This document shows, piece after piece, positions 50,451-62,521 of a stretch of 64,000 bases of DNA. The DNA lies in contig NW_023604295.1 in the NCBI RefSeq assembly GCF_014898055.3, forward strand, positions 68,597,730 through 68,661,729. Reading direction: 5' to 3'. The DNA comes from Talpa occidentalis. Lineage: Eukaryota > Chordata > Mammalia > Eulipotyphla > Talpidae. The position numbers and the translations under genes were made by a program. Positions within the stretch are counted from its first letter, which is position 1; the number at the start of each line of letters is the position of its first letter. The notes under the pieces are model-generated. The model ran no database searches and had not been told where the DNA came from. It was given only the letters and a program-made list of their open reading frames with translations.

Positions 50451-51839
50451 TAATAAGAGTACAAAGTAATGTTACAGTAAAGATAGTAGAATGGCTAATG
50501 GGAAGTCATATTTGATCTCTGAAAAGGCAAAGTAATGCATGATATGGAGGGGATATTGTCTTCAGTGAGAAGGGATTTTAAAGTGAACTCTAACTTAACA
50601 TACTCAGAGGTCAGCAGCAGTAACAAATGCGCCATGAGTATAGAGCACTGCATTTAACATATATGCATATATACTTGTAAAACTTAACTTTATACCATTT
50701 AGGAAGTTCACCATCTGGTTGTAAATACAAACTATACAAACATGCAAAAGAAAAGCTATCTACAAATAGCTATGTAGATAAATGTAATTATAGTGATAAT
50801 AAATGTTCTATCAATGACCACACATTGGAGAGCACAGGAAAAACAGGATATTTTACTACTTGTGAATAGAGCATGAAACCACATCCATGCTGATTGCGTA
50901 TATGATTTTGCCTTAATTTTTGTTTTGGTATTGATTCAGATGATTTTAAAATATGGTTTATAATATCAAAGTTTTTATGTTTTTATATATAGCTGAATAT
51001 TCCACCCTACGTAATGTATGACTAAATTTGTTTGGCATTCAAAGCATGTGCTACGTTTGTCAAAATAATAAGACATTTTATAAAAATATGAGTATATTAA
51101 GGGTTTCTCATAGACTATAATATTAAAAAACAGTCAATCAATATTAATGAAATACATAATTTGTTAGTCTCTGACTTCCTTGATGATACAAGAGAAACAA
51201 GCACTTGAATCTCAGGTAAAATGCTAAGAAATTGAGAGGAACTAATTAACCAGCTAACTAAGTAATTACATCAGAATTAAGGAGTGGATTCATGTAAAAA
51301 CACATTGAAGAGGAATACTTAAAAGAGCATCACACAGAAGGACATATGTGATGTATAAGAATTCACTGCCTGGTGCATCCTTTCAGGCCACAAGAAAGTA
51401 TATTTTAAACTTATCCTTTAGGTTAGAGCTATACATCAGGTGTGCTTAAGCGGAAAATGTGGCTGGAAGAGATCCTTGTCATAGAAAGATAAGTCTGGAA
51501 ACTATATAGAGGGTCCATTTAGGAAAGATCCTACCAATCCTAACATGCCCCAAAAAATATAACCTAAAGGCAGAATTAGAATGGATATTACTAAATCCTG
51601 GCAAGATATAAGCCCAGGTTATATAGTGAAAGTTTAATTTAGAATATCAAAATGACTAAGTTGTGTCTTGTGGGTTTATATTTCTCCAAATTTTGTTCAA
51701 TAAAATATACTTACATGAAGTTCTGAAATAAAGGTAGTGATTGGGGATAAATTACAGACAAATTCCTGTTTCCAGGACAATATAAACTAAGAACAATTAA
51801 AATAGAAATGAGAATTCCCCTTTAAAAGAATGTGTGAGT

Positions 51840-51866
51840 GGTGTGTGTGTGTGTGTGTGTGTGTGT
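51840..51866. repeat. (GT)n microsatellite
   Basis: Thirteen GT units in the intron between exons B and C. Confidence 0.95.
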
Positions 51867-52427
51867 TGCATTCGATGCATGAAATAACAGAATGATGCAT
51901 AAATTTAAAATTTTATGTACTTTTACAGATAAATGTTTTTACCCCTTGTTGAGAACATTAGGAATTTAATTTACTGATGTTTAGCCATTTTTATCTCAGA
52001 ACATTGTAATTCCAGAAACCAGCCAGTTGAAGAAATAATTCAGAGCTTCTCTTTCTATAGCTTAAAATATCTTTAATGTATACTACAGATTATATATTAT
52101 AGATAAGTTTTGAAGTGAAATCTAACATGCAGTATACACTATTGTTAAGTGTACAAATCTAAGTATTTTTCATATATTAATTCATTTCTAGTCTATCCCG
52201 TGAAGTATATATTATTTTTAGATCTATGTTGCATAGGAGAAAATAGAACTCACAGAGATTATACCATTAAAATTTCAGAAACTAAGAAGTGGGTAAATCT
52301 GTTTGAAATTACACATAAACAAGGTGACTGTGAATTGAAAAATAAAATGTCAAATGCCCCATATTTAAGATGTCATAATGGTTTCAACACATTGTTTTGA
52401 TTTGTGGATATTTTTCCATTTTTTTAC

Positions 52428-52565
52428 CTTTAATTTCCTTATCATTTTTGAACCATCTTATATCAGCTGCAGGTTTACTGCCAGATGTTTTACAAGTAAG
52501 CTGCATCAAGTCTCCCTCCATGACTGGTGATGAAAACCCGCTAATTTGAGGCTTCTCTGGAACAC
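52428..52565 (-). CDS. CADM2: CADM2 exon B: first half of Ig domain 2
   Basis: This 138-base exon reads (G)VPEKPQISGFSSPVMEGD, then LMQLTCKTSGSKPAADIRWF, then KNDKEIK(D). The acceptor AAATTTCAG lies just above 52565 and the donor GTAAAAAA just below 52428. It starts with two bases of the Gly codon shared with exon A and ends with one base of an Asp codon. It supplies the first disulfide Cys (in LTCK) and the core Trp (in IRWF) of Ig2. The longer minus-strand reading through this region is interrupted in the introns, so the exon is defined by its splice sites. The donor has an A-rich extension instead of GTAAGT and is the weakest-looking donor of the set. Confidence 0.95.
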
Positions 52566-54679
52566 CTGAAATTTAAGCAAATGTATGAAGCAACCATGAT
52601 TCTCAATGGTAAATTTATTCTTATGACTATTACTTTCACAAACAATACTAAACTAGGTGATTAACTGATAATAAATATAATAAAAAATAATTAACTACTA
52701 CATAATAATAAACTGTTTAAGATACGTTTGTATCCAGAGAAAATTTAAAATGCATTTTGTTCAAAGTACTTGTCTAAATTAAACTTACCCCCAGAAATAT
52801 ACTTGAAAATCTAAAAAACAACAACTAACTATATTTTAAGATTTGCCAGGGGTTTAAGAAGGTAGATTGTTTGCTGGAAGGAAGAAGTCCACAAAGCACA
52901 TTTTCTTGTTCTAGCAAATTATAAATTTAAGAAAAATGATACTTTTTATTCCTGATTTTACAATTCCTAAAGCGTAAAAATATGCATCTTACCTCCTGTG
53001 TACTTTGTTCAAGAAAAGGCATTTTGGAATAAAAGATTCTTCAATAATTGCAACTATACTAATTTTTTTAATTCAGATTAAGTAAAGAATGTCTCTAGAT
53101 GTTGTTTCTATTAGAAATGCAATTGTAGTTTTGAGGAGCATGATAAGTATTATTTTTAATGCTAACCACTTATTATCCTTTCTAATCCAAATCATCAATA
53201 AATAAACAGATAAGTAATATGCAGAGACAGTACATTGGAAATTTAAATACTAGAAAATTACACATTTCTTGGGCAATAATATTTTGTTGTCATGGTAGAG
53301 AGTTATTAAAATGTCTTCAAAATTTTGCAGTAATAAGTATAGACTGAAAGTTCCTTGATTACACTATTTAATTCAGTTTGAAAAGAATAAAAAGCAAGAA
53401 TATTGGAAAATACTAATGAAAGAAATATAAATTAAGCCAAGAACAAAATCAACAAAGATGAATGGCAGATCAACCTACTGTGAATTACTGGCTAGGTGTT
53501 TCGTTTTATTTTCTGTTCAACTTCACTCATTTTACTTCTTTAAAAAAAATTATGTCACACCATCACTAGTAAATTGAAATCAGCCAGCTGCCTATTTTTG
53601 GATTCTCAATGTGACTCTCCACAGAACAATACATTAACCTTAGGCAGCTGTTATCCTGAAATACTCCATTTTAGTGGGTATATTGTGTTCTTAATGGCAA
53701 ATTTTTGAAGATTTTTATAAAATAGTCCCAGTGGGACTTGTGAAGAAACATATTTCATATCCTATGCACAAAACCAATTCACTAGCTGGATTAACTTTAA
53801 TAGTCCCACCCCAAAGAACAGCAGCATGCATTAGTTCCCTTAAATGCAATGTTATGCTTTTATCTATCAAAAAAGGAAGGCAAGCCAGGGGCAAAAAAAG
53901 AATATGAAAAAAAATCAATCTTTAAATTCCTCTAACTTGTTCAGTACACAGGTGTGTTTCAATGAACTGCAGCAATTTCAGCTGATTGGGCTACTGACGT
54001 CTGTGGAATCACAGAGAGCTGTGAGCTGCAACTTTATTTCCTCAGAATATCTATGAATGTATTGCTTTTTGTGTCACTTTAACCTTTGGGAAAATGGCCC
54101 AATATTTAGAGAATAAAAGCATAAAGAAGGTACAAGCTGCATACACAAGTGACATTATGTATTTCATTTAGGAGTCTAGCAAACTACAGAGTTTAAAGGC
54201 AAGAAGACAGAAATGTCAGGGTCATTTAAATGGCACTAACATGCACACAGGGGTCATATTTAAAAGCCACAAGATTTTAGAGAAGGCTCCCATCAGGTGA
54301 CTGATATAAAATGGAGGAGCACCCTATAGACTTATTGAAATCATTATGTTCATTATCCTATCACTTTTTATGAAAAGACCACCAGATGTAAAATATATAG
54401 ATGATTTGATTTAGTTGAGAAACAAGAAATCTGCCGGCTAAGAAACAAGAGTTGTGTGATCTTGGGCAGTAATACAAAACTTTATACTCCCCTTTGTCTA
54501 TTTATAAAATGGGGAAAGCAGGTGATGTTTTAAATACCTTTTGTGATAACATAAGAGAACGAAATAAACTACATCAATTAAGCTGATTCTCAAAATGTGT
54601 ATTTGTTAGTGAATCATGTTGTGGTAGCAAATGCATCTTTCTGGGTTGTGATTACATAGTGTTAGTTCCTTGCACTTAC
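52566..54679 (-). other. CADM2: CADM2 intron between exons A and B
   Basis: A 2.1-kb intron and the shortest in the window. Apart from a MIR-like stretch around 54440-54570 I see no recognisable repeat, and the remainder is AT-rich unique-looking sequence. The donor is GTAAGT and the acceptor AAATTTCAG. Confidence 0.85.
54440..54570 (+). repeat. MIR-like fragment
   Basis: TTGTGTGATCTTGGGCAGTA, CCTTTGTCTATTTATAAAAT and GGGGAAAGCAGGTGATG follow the MIR consensus order with heavy divergence. It lies about 110 bases from exon A. Confidence 0.6.
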
Positions 54680-54832
54680 CCAGAACAGTAAGATAGGCTT
54701 TGGAAGTTTTGACAGGCATTGTAAATAAAGAACAGGTGTATTGTCCTTCATCAGAAAGAGATACATCGCTGACGCTGATACTCAATTCATGCCAGGAAGC
54801 TCGAACCAGTTCAATTCTATTGTCCCTTAAAG
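54680..54832 (-). CDS. CADM2: CADM2 exon A: second half of Ig domain 1
   Basis: This 153-base coding exon reads (A)LRDNRIELVRASWHELSI, then a segment ending AYLTVL(G). The acceptor is a pyrimidine-rich tract ending TTTCAG before 54832, and the donor is GTAAGTGC after 54680. The exon begins with two bases of a split Ala codon and ends with one base of a split Gly codon. It carries the DEGQYTC motif (D-x-G-x-Y-x-C), which places the second disulfide Cys of an Ig V-type domain. The first Cys and Trp of this domain must lie in the preceding exon, which is not in the window. Ig1 is the membrane-distal domain that makes adhesive contacts in the CADM/nectin-like family. Splice phase and sequence both match CADM2, not CADM1, 3 or 4. 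Confidence 0.95.
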
Positions 54833-56384
54833 CTGAAAGAGAAAATATTGAAAATGCAAATACTACCATTAGAAAAAGTCAACATTATTAGACAACAAAT
54901 TTTTAACACAACACAATAAGCACTTTCTTTTGCCATATGTCTAAATCTTATTTCCTGAAATAGTTGAAAGGATGGTTTAAATATATTGAAGTATTTTATC
55001 AGGTGTGTTTAAATCAAAGTAGAATTAAATCATCCTTAATGTTTTCAAAAATAACTTTTTAATTAAATGATTACATTAAGTACAAAACTGGATGAGGTAG
55101 GTGTTTATGTTGATAAAAATGTCTGTTCTACACAAAGTTTTTCATGAGATGCTAGTGCCAAAAAAAACTACAAAAATATTTCACTTCTATAGACAGATAA
55201 ATTGGGTAAGCTATGACTGCTATATTTCTTCCAAGAAAGGAACAATAAATATTAGCAAAGTCAAGGTTTTCTGCAGAAGAGAAACCTGTTGAACTTCATT
55301 TAAAGCAGGGCTGACATTCAGCTGAAAAGCACCTGGGAGGTACCAGGTATTAAAATTTTCTTTTATTAAATTTTCTACTGTACTGTGTTAAATAGTTATA
55401 ATACAGTAACACATTCTTTGGTTCAAACCACAGTACCCTTGTTTTCACAGAAGATCGCTCCAAGTCTTGCTGATTCATAGTCTTTCTTACTCATTTTGAA
55501 GAAAGCCAAAAGTTTAAATATCATTATATACCACACTGAGTACAGATACAAACTGGAATTAAGCAAGAAGCAACTGAAAGAATACTTTGAAAGGCTGAAA
55601 GAGGAAGGAACACTGGCTAGAGACCTGAGGTCCTGAGTACGAACACAGTCACTCCCCAAGCAATAGTTGAAATCAGTGGAGGCCTAGTTTCTGTTGACCA
55701 CAACCTAGAAACAGTAGGTGTTCTCCCCAGACTCATTTATATAGCATATCAAATGGGAGTCCTGTTAATAACATCAGGGGAAAAAATGGCAACCCAAGAG
55801 AACAATCAAATGGAAGTGTTGGTGACAAGTGGTCACAGAAACAATCTCTTTCCACACTGGACTGGCAACTTTGCTTCTCTACCTAGAAACAGTGATTGAC
55901 GAGGCAGCATGGGCAGTGTGAAGATCCCTCTAATAATACTCAGTCCAAGAAGTGATCCTTCCTTGAGCTAGAGAATCACTTATCCCTCCTAAAGCCAACA
56001 CACAGCCTGATCTTGGAAAGTTCCCCTCCACTCTTAGGTGGTACCAGTGGAGAGCACTGAAACCCCAACTGACAATATATAATTTAAGCTGACCAGATAG
56101 TATCAGAAATATTCTGATAGTTAAAGTGTTGGTATAACCACAACACACAAATGTAAAGTAGAACCTGTCTGCTAAAGCTAAAAAGATGGCTGCTACTAGA
56201 ACAGAAAATGTAAATAGGATCTAGCGTCATCTCCTAACAAAATAGCCATAATGTCCATAATTGAAGGGGGAAAAAACTAAAACAAAAACAAAAAACAAAT
56301 CCCAAACATACTGGTCATTCCAAATACAGGGAAAAATCATAACTTGAACAAGAAAAAAAATCAACTGTTTGTTGTTGAACGTCA

Positions 56385-57545
56385 GACCTGAAACATAAAT
56401 TACATACAAGAAAACACGTGGTATGCTCCTTGACAGCAGTCTTGGAGATGTGAATCAGGACTCACCAACAACTCAATGACAAGGAAAGCAAAGAAAAAAA
56501 TAAACAAATGGGACTATATCTATCTAAAAAGTTTCTGCACAGTGGAAGAATCTTACATCTAAGCAATCCTACTGAATGGTAGACAGTATTTGCATATAAT
56601 AATTCCAACAAGAGGCTAATATTCAAAATATATCCAAAACATACAAAAAATTCATTAAATTCAACAATAAAAAACAACCTAATCAAATAATTGGCAGAGG
56701 ATCTAAATAGACACTTCTCCAGAGAACATATATATAGATTTTCAATGGCCACATAAAAAGATAATTCATTTTACATTATTAGAGAAATACAAATAAAAAT
56801 AATGAGATATTCCCTCAAATGCACGAGAACACAAAAGACAAGAAACAACAAATGCTAGAGAGGATGTAAAGAGATGGAAACCTTATACACTGCGTGTATA
56901 TGTAAATTTACATTCGTAAGAATGTAAATTTGTAGAGCCATTATGGTAACCAGTATGTGGATTCCTCCAAAAAATTATAAATAGAAATTCTATATGATCC
57001 AGTTATCCCACTTCTGGGTATTTACCAAGAAAACACGAAGAAAAAAAAAACTGTTTAAAGGGATAAATATACATCAACATTTATTATATCATTACTTATA
57101 ATGACCAAAAACTAGAATCTAGGTGCCCAGTAATCGATTAATGAATAAAAAAGATATCATACATAAAGTGGAATACTATTCAGGTATAAAAAGATAAAAT
57201 CCTGTTATCTGCAATAACTTTAATGGACCTAGAGTATTATGTTTAGCAAAAATAGCCAGTCAGAGAAAGACAAACATTGTTATGTTTTCACTCACACATG
57301 GTATATACAGAAAACAAAGAAATGAACTAAACAAAACAGAAATAAAATTTTGGACTATAATTAGTGGTTACCAAAAGTGAAGATGGAAGTGGGTCAAAGT
57401 GGACAACGATATGAAGGATGGAACTATACTTTCAGCAGTGAACTTAATGTAATATATATATACATGTTGATTCTCAATGATGCACACTGAAAACTTATAT
57501 GTTATAATGTCATGTTACTTCACTTTAAGAAATGGATTTCTAGAA
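56385..57545 (+). mobile_element. L1 ORF2 3' half and 3' UTR
   Basis: Sequential L1 words on the plus strand: AAATAAACAAATGGGACTAT, AAAAGTTTCTGCACAGTGGA, ACACTTCTCCAGAGAACATA, CCCACTTCTGGGTATTTACC, TGGACCTAGAGTATTATGTT, ending near 57545. ORF2 is broken by stops and indels. Sequence upstream to about 55400 may be an extension of this or another old repeat, but I cannot place it. Confidence 0.9.
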
Positions 57546-57689
57546 GTCAAAAATACAATGCCCAAACTAAAAAAAAAAAATCACAGGGATGACTCAATAA
57601 TGCTGAGGACATGGTGGAGGGCTGAATTAGTGACCTTAAAGACAAAGCAATAGAATTCACTCAATCTGAACAAAGGCAGAAATTGGATT

Positions 57690-58045
57690 TTATTTTATTT
57701 TTTAAATTAATTTATTTTTTAAATTTTATTTTTATATTCCCCATACAATTGCAACCCTTTATTTTGATCCCAATCCCTCCTTTCCCCACCCCTCCCCCCA
57801 CAGAGTGTCTCTGGTCTATAGTTGTTTGTTGATTTTGATTTTTTCTTTCTTATAGTTATTCTTTTTCCTGGTCCCTTATTTAGGTTTTCTAGATTCCTGC
57901 TATGAGTGAGACCATTTGGTATTTTTCTTTTTCTTTCTGGCTTATTTCGCTGAGCATGATCCTTTCCAGCTCTATCTATGTTGCTGCAAATTGCATGAGT
58001 TTATCTTTTTGATTGCTGAGTAATATTCCATTGTGTATATTTATA
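57690..58045 (-). mobile_element. L1 3' end, antisense, little diverged
   Basis: The plus strand shows TATTCCCCATACAATTGCAA, C-rich runs at 57779-57801, GTCTATAGTTGTTTGTTGAT, GCTATGAGTGAGACCATTTG, ATCTATGTTGCTGCAAATTG and TGAGTAATATTCCATTGTGT. Its 3' UTR is the complement of that at 62278-62521. It is 5'-truncated at about 58045 next to a purine-rich tract. Confidence 0.9.
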
Positions 58046-58069
58046 AAAGAAAGAAAACTGATTAAAATC

Positions 58070-58135
58070 AGGGTAGCGAGGGAGGGAGAGAAAGAAGAGT
58101 GGAGGGGAGGAAGAGATGAAGGGAGGGAGGGAAGA
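58070..58135. repeat. Purine-rich (GGGA/GAAG) tract
   Basis: Almost pure purine on the plus strand, with repeated GGGAGG and GGAAG words. The open frame across it is Arg/Glu/Gly-rich only because of composition. Confidence 0.85.
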
Positions 58136-60389
58136 GCCTCAGGACTGACAATAAAATACCCATCCTTGGCTCCATATGAAAAGGAGAATGGGACTGAAAG
58201 AATATTTGAAGACATAATGTTCGGAACTTTAAAATTGGCTAAAGAAATAAATGTACAGAATCCAGAGGATAAGCAAATGCCAACGGATTTCTCATTTGAA
58301 ATCACAGACACCAGGGGGTCTGGCATGTTTTTCAAGTGTTGATAGAAATGAGTTCTTAACAATGAGTTCTTATCCATTGAAACTAATTTTCAGGAATCAA
58401 GGGAAAGAAATATATTTGTAAAAAAGAAAAACTAAGAACACTCATCTCTAGTAAATCTGTCTTAAAGAAAAAAAAAATCAATCAGAAAAGACTCATGAAA
58501 CATCAGGAAAAAAAAGAACTGAAAAAAATGGGTAAATATAAGATAGATTATTTTTCTTATAATTTTCTTGATCATGTGATGGTTGAAATTAAAATTATAA
58601 CATCAACTGATATTGTGTTCAGTGTATATAAAAGGAATACTTGAGAAAATATGGGCAGGGCAAAGGAAGCTAATGGAAATAGGATTTTATATACATTCCT
58701 GGAATTGGTAAAACAGTTACTAGTAGACTCTGCTGAATCACATATGCAGATTTCAATAGCAGACACAAACACTAAGATTATATAAAATAATGAACTCAAA
58801 AACTTTATAAAATAAGATGGAATTCATTTATATAGTGTCATGGAATAACAAAATTATGGAGATGGAGAAGAGAGAGTTGTTATCAAGGATTAAGAACAGT
58901 AAGGGGGGATGGGAGTGGGATAGATGCAGAAAGGGTTTAAAAGAATATCACAAGAGATCCTTCTGGAGATGCAACTATCTGTACCTTGATTGTGGTGATG
59001 GATGTCTGAATCTAAGAATTGTGAAATCCAATTAAGATTGGTGGACTCTACCCATGTCAATTTGCCATTTGTGATATCTTTGCAGGGTGTTATTGGGTAA
59101 AGGCTACATGCATACTTTCTGCATTATTTTTTTAAAATTGGGCATGAATCTGTGATAAAAAATAAATAAAAAATTCACATTTGATGAAGTAAGGGAAATG
59201 GTTAGGCCATCAAAGCTTAAAATTCATTGTACGCATTTGGCACAGAGTACAAGTAGAAATCCTAACTGTCACATATTCTTAAATTGCCTGCAACTTCCCT
59301 TATATGCTTTGTGAGAGAAATGAGTAATTATGAACATATAATACTCAGGTATATTCTAAATTTTCATGATTTTAAATATATTTTATTACCTCATGCTCCC
59401 ATACACTTGAATAACACTTTAATGATGATAGTCCCTGTGCTCTCATTCTTTTTTAACTCTAATTTCTTAAGAGATATAGACTTGTGAAAATTTGAAGTTA
59501 TTTTTATTGAATATAAAAAAATAAGACAAGCCTGAGTATGATTGTTTTCATGACTCCATTAGGATACAGCACACATTACAAAAAGATGTCTGTTTTATAC
59601 TCTGTCTCCTTATATGCTTTTAATATATATGGCTTGTTCAGTTGCTAGAGGAAAACAGTGGGACACAGATTTGTTCTTTCCCGAATAGGAATTCATGCTA
59701 TATCAACCACTTTTCGAAGCTATGATTTATTTTAAAACTTATTTATCACATATTGCTAAGATTTTTAGAAAAAGTGGTCACCAAAAGGAGGGAAAAAACC
59801 TCAGGCTCCTGCCATGATATTCTATGGGTACAACATGTTACTCACCCCCTGTGTTCAATTTCATTTCTTCTAACATAGGTCCCACTGACAGAAAGATAGA
59901 GCTTACAATTTCCAGTGACTCTTGGCAAAATAAATTTAACTGTTTTTTGGTCATATCACTACATGAAAACTATGTAATACCACAGAAGTCAAACTGAATT
60001 ATTCAATATACACAAACAAAAAACTTTAATATATAAATCATTTGCATGGCGTAAAGCTAAAGACACTGATTCTGGAACCAACACAGAGGTTCTAGGAATT
60101 TGTATGAGGTCAGGTTTCCTATTGATAATGTATCTTGATTCATCTCCCCAACTTTGACTTGTGATAAGAACTGAGTAACATCATGTGTTACGTAAAGTTC
60201 TTTGAAATATATCTTAAATATTTTGTGTTTAGTTCCCTGATGAAAATCTAAATATTTTTGTCTTAAATATCTCAATTCTGTTTATCAAATCATGTATTTA
60301 TAACTGATTTGCGATCCTTACCAGCCTTCACTAAAAATTTGGTCCTGAAAAGCAATATACCTACATTTTAATGTATGCTGTTATTGACT

Positions 60390-60500
60390 AACCAGATAAA
60401 GTAGGCAAGTCATTTATATATTCTGTGTCTCAGACAGCTGGGTGTTACATGGAGGTAATGATTGTGTGAAAATATAAAGGATATGGTTAAGCAGTAGAGA
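60390..60500 (+). repeat. MIR-like fragment
   Basis: GTAGGCAAGTCATTTATATA, TTCTGTGTCTCAGACAGCTG and ATGGAGGTAATGATTGTGTG follow MIR order. Confidence 0.55.
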
Positions 60501-61062
60501 ACAGAAATATATGAAGGTATATTCAAAATCTCAAAACATATTCCCAACAACCAAGAAATTGACAAAATTCTAACAGGGATTATTTATGTGTCAATTTCCT
60601 TGATAAATTCATTTCCAAAACAAAAGAGGCACTAAGGAATTTTCATTAGGCTGAATATTTTAAAAGAATCTCACAACCACAATGTTAATCAAATACATGA
60701 ATGCTTATGATGTCATGGGCAGTTTGCTTTATCATAGCCTTTCAAGTATGAGAGAATGAAAGAAAATTTTGAATAGCCAAAAAGGGGTGCTCTGTAACTT
60801 ATGGGATTCCACGTGTAGGATCCTTGTCTTGCTCATCTCAGCACCCTGCACAATACAGTGAATGGCTACTGCACTGAAGCTGAGAACGAGTCTCTGCATA
60901 TGACAAGAGCAGAGTGTAAAATAACTGAACCTGGAAGTGCTGTTCAATATAGCTCCACAGGATCCCCTAGGGGAGAGAAGTCAAAAAAAAAAGAAAAAAA
61001 AAGAAGAAAGTGTCCCCTTTAGACACCATTGAGCATCAACGAGCTGGGAACATCATGCTACA

Positions 61063-61081
61063 TTTTTTTTTTTTTTTTTTT
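61063..61081. repeat. Poly(T) run
   Basis: Nineteen T bases, which may be the tail of an antisense retroposed fragment. No recognisable body or target-site duplication seen beside it. Confidence 0.8.
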
Positions 61082-62277
61082 AACAACTGTGAAGTTCACA
61101 GCAAAGCAATCTGAAATACGGAATGTGTGCTCTCTGAAGCTTTTTTCATATTACCTCATAGTTTCCAAATGAACAGAAAAGGTAGTAGTAAATTGGAAAC
61201 CATGCATATCATTTCACTTTTCTACATAGTTAAGTCCCAAATATATACAGAACCCAAATGAAGAGGTGTCATATTGTCAGTTGAAGTAAACTCAATTTAT
61301 GTTTTATTTTTTATTTTTTCCTTTGAGCACACAGAATATTGATCATTTGGAAGGGAAGTTGAAGAATGTTCATCACTATCTAAAAGTTTAATTAAAAAAA
61401 CCGTCCGATATTTCACTATAAAAATATATTACCTTAGGAATAATTGAAGAGAAGAGAGCATGGGTAATAGGAATAATTGGAGAGAAAGGAGGATGTGTAA
61501 TAAAGGTATAAAGGAGAAACTGCTCACACATATTTGAGATTAAAAATAAGCTAACGGGTTACGTAGGCTGCTTTGAGGTCACACCTCATCAGCCATCAGG
61601 TGCCTGCCACCCATTGGTGAGGAGATTTAATGCTTAAAATCTCTGAGCTCTGGAGAATTTAATCTCAGCTTCGAATAAGAAATACTGACCAATGAGTAAG
61701 AATCTATTAAATAGTAGTTAACTCTGGATAAAAATTATTTGCCCAATATACCACTGGTAAATGATTCATCAATCATACAAATGCATATTTGGAATACACG
61801 CTGGGTAAAATTAAAATCCTAAAACAATTACTGCAGGATTTTAGTCACATTTTATAATCATGCCTAACAGAAGTTACTGGCACAGTCAATAAGTTGCATA
61901 TTAATTAGCTTTAAAACAAATTAACTTAATAAAAATAGTACAATTGAATTTATCTGACATTATCTAAGAACCTGATCAATTTAGGATGCAAACTGATTCA
62001 ATTTGCACTTGAATAAATGTTCCTTCCTTACTTGTGATATTTGTAAAAATCATCACAAACTTTCTGAAGAAACATTTTCAAATATCTTTAAATGAGCAAT
62101 AATGTTATTTATATTTTAAGGTGTTTAAATAATGATTGAAAAAATACTTCATTGTGCAATCACTATTAAGAGTATTAAATGCAGCAAATAATTCCTTGTT
62201 TTTTGCATTTTTTCATAGTTAGCCATTTAACATAAAACTTCTCCCACTCAGGATTACATTAAATTTCTTTGTATTTC

Positions 62278-62521
62278 TTTCAGAAAGAAAAAGAAAAATA
62301 CTGGATGGTCTCACTCATAGCAGGAATCTAGAAGACTTAAATAAGGGACCAGGAAAAAGAATAACTATAAGAAAGTAAAAATCAAAATCAACAAACAACT
62401 ATGAATCAGATCCACTCTATGGGAGGTGGGGGGCGGGGAGGGGAGGGATTGGGGTCAAAATAAGGGTTTCGCAATTGTATGGGGAATATAAAAATTTAAA
62501 AAAATATATTAAAAAATAAAT
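62278..62521 (+). mobile_element. Recent 5'-truncated L1 3' end with target-site duplication
   Basis: A 3'-UTR insertion: GATGGTCTCACTCATAGCAG, AAATCAACAAACAACTATGA, the G-rich run at 62421-62454, GGGGTCAAAATAAGGGTTTC, GCAATTGTATGGGGAATATA and an A-rich tail. The exact 17-base repeat AAATTTCTTTGTATTTC at 62261-62277 and 62522-62538 is its target-site duplication. Confidence 0.93.

Larger units (their letters stand above)
46253..52427 (-). other. CADM2: CADM2 intron between exons B and C
   Basis: A 6.2-kb intron. Its middle is a rearranged L1: an inverted 5' region/ORF1 at about 48860-50290 followed by a sense 3' end at about 50330-50450. A (TA)n tract and a perfect palindrome lie inside it at 49465-49542. 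A (GT)n microsatellite lies at 51840-51866. The stretches 46253-48850 and 50450-52427 are otherwise AT-rich with nothing I can name. Confidence 0.8.

Noticed and set aside
58013..58377. Opposed frames of 109 and 133 residues
   Set aside because: They cover the purine-rich tract and an L1 end. The open frames come from base composition.
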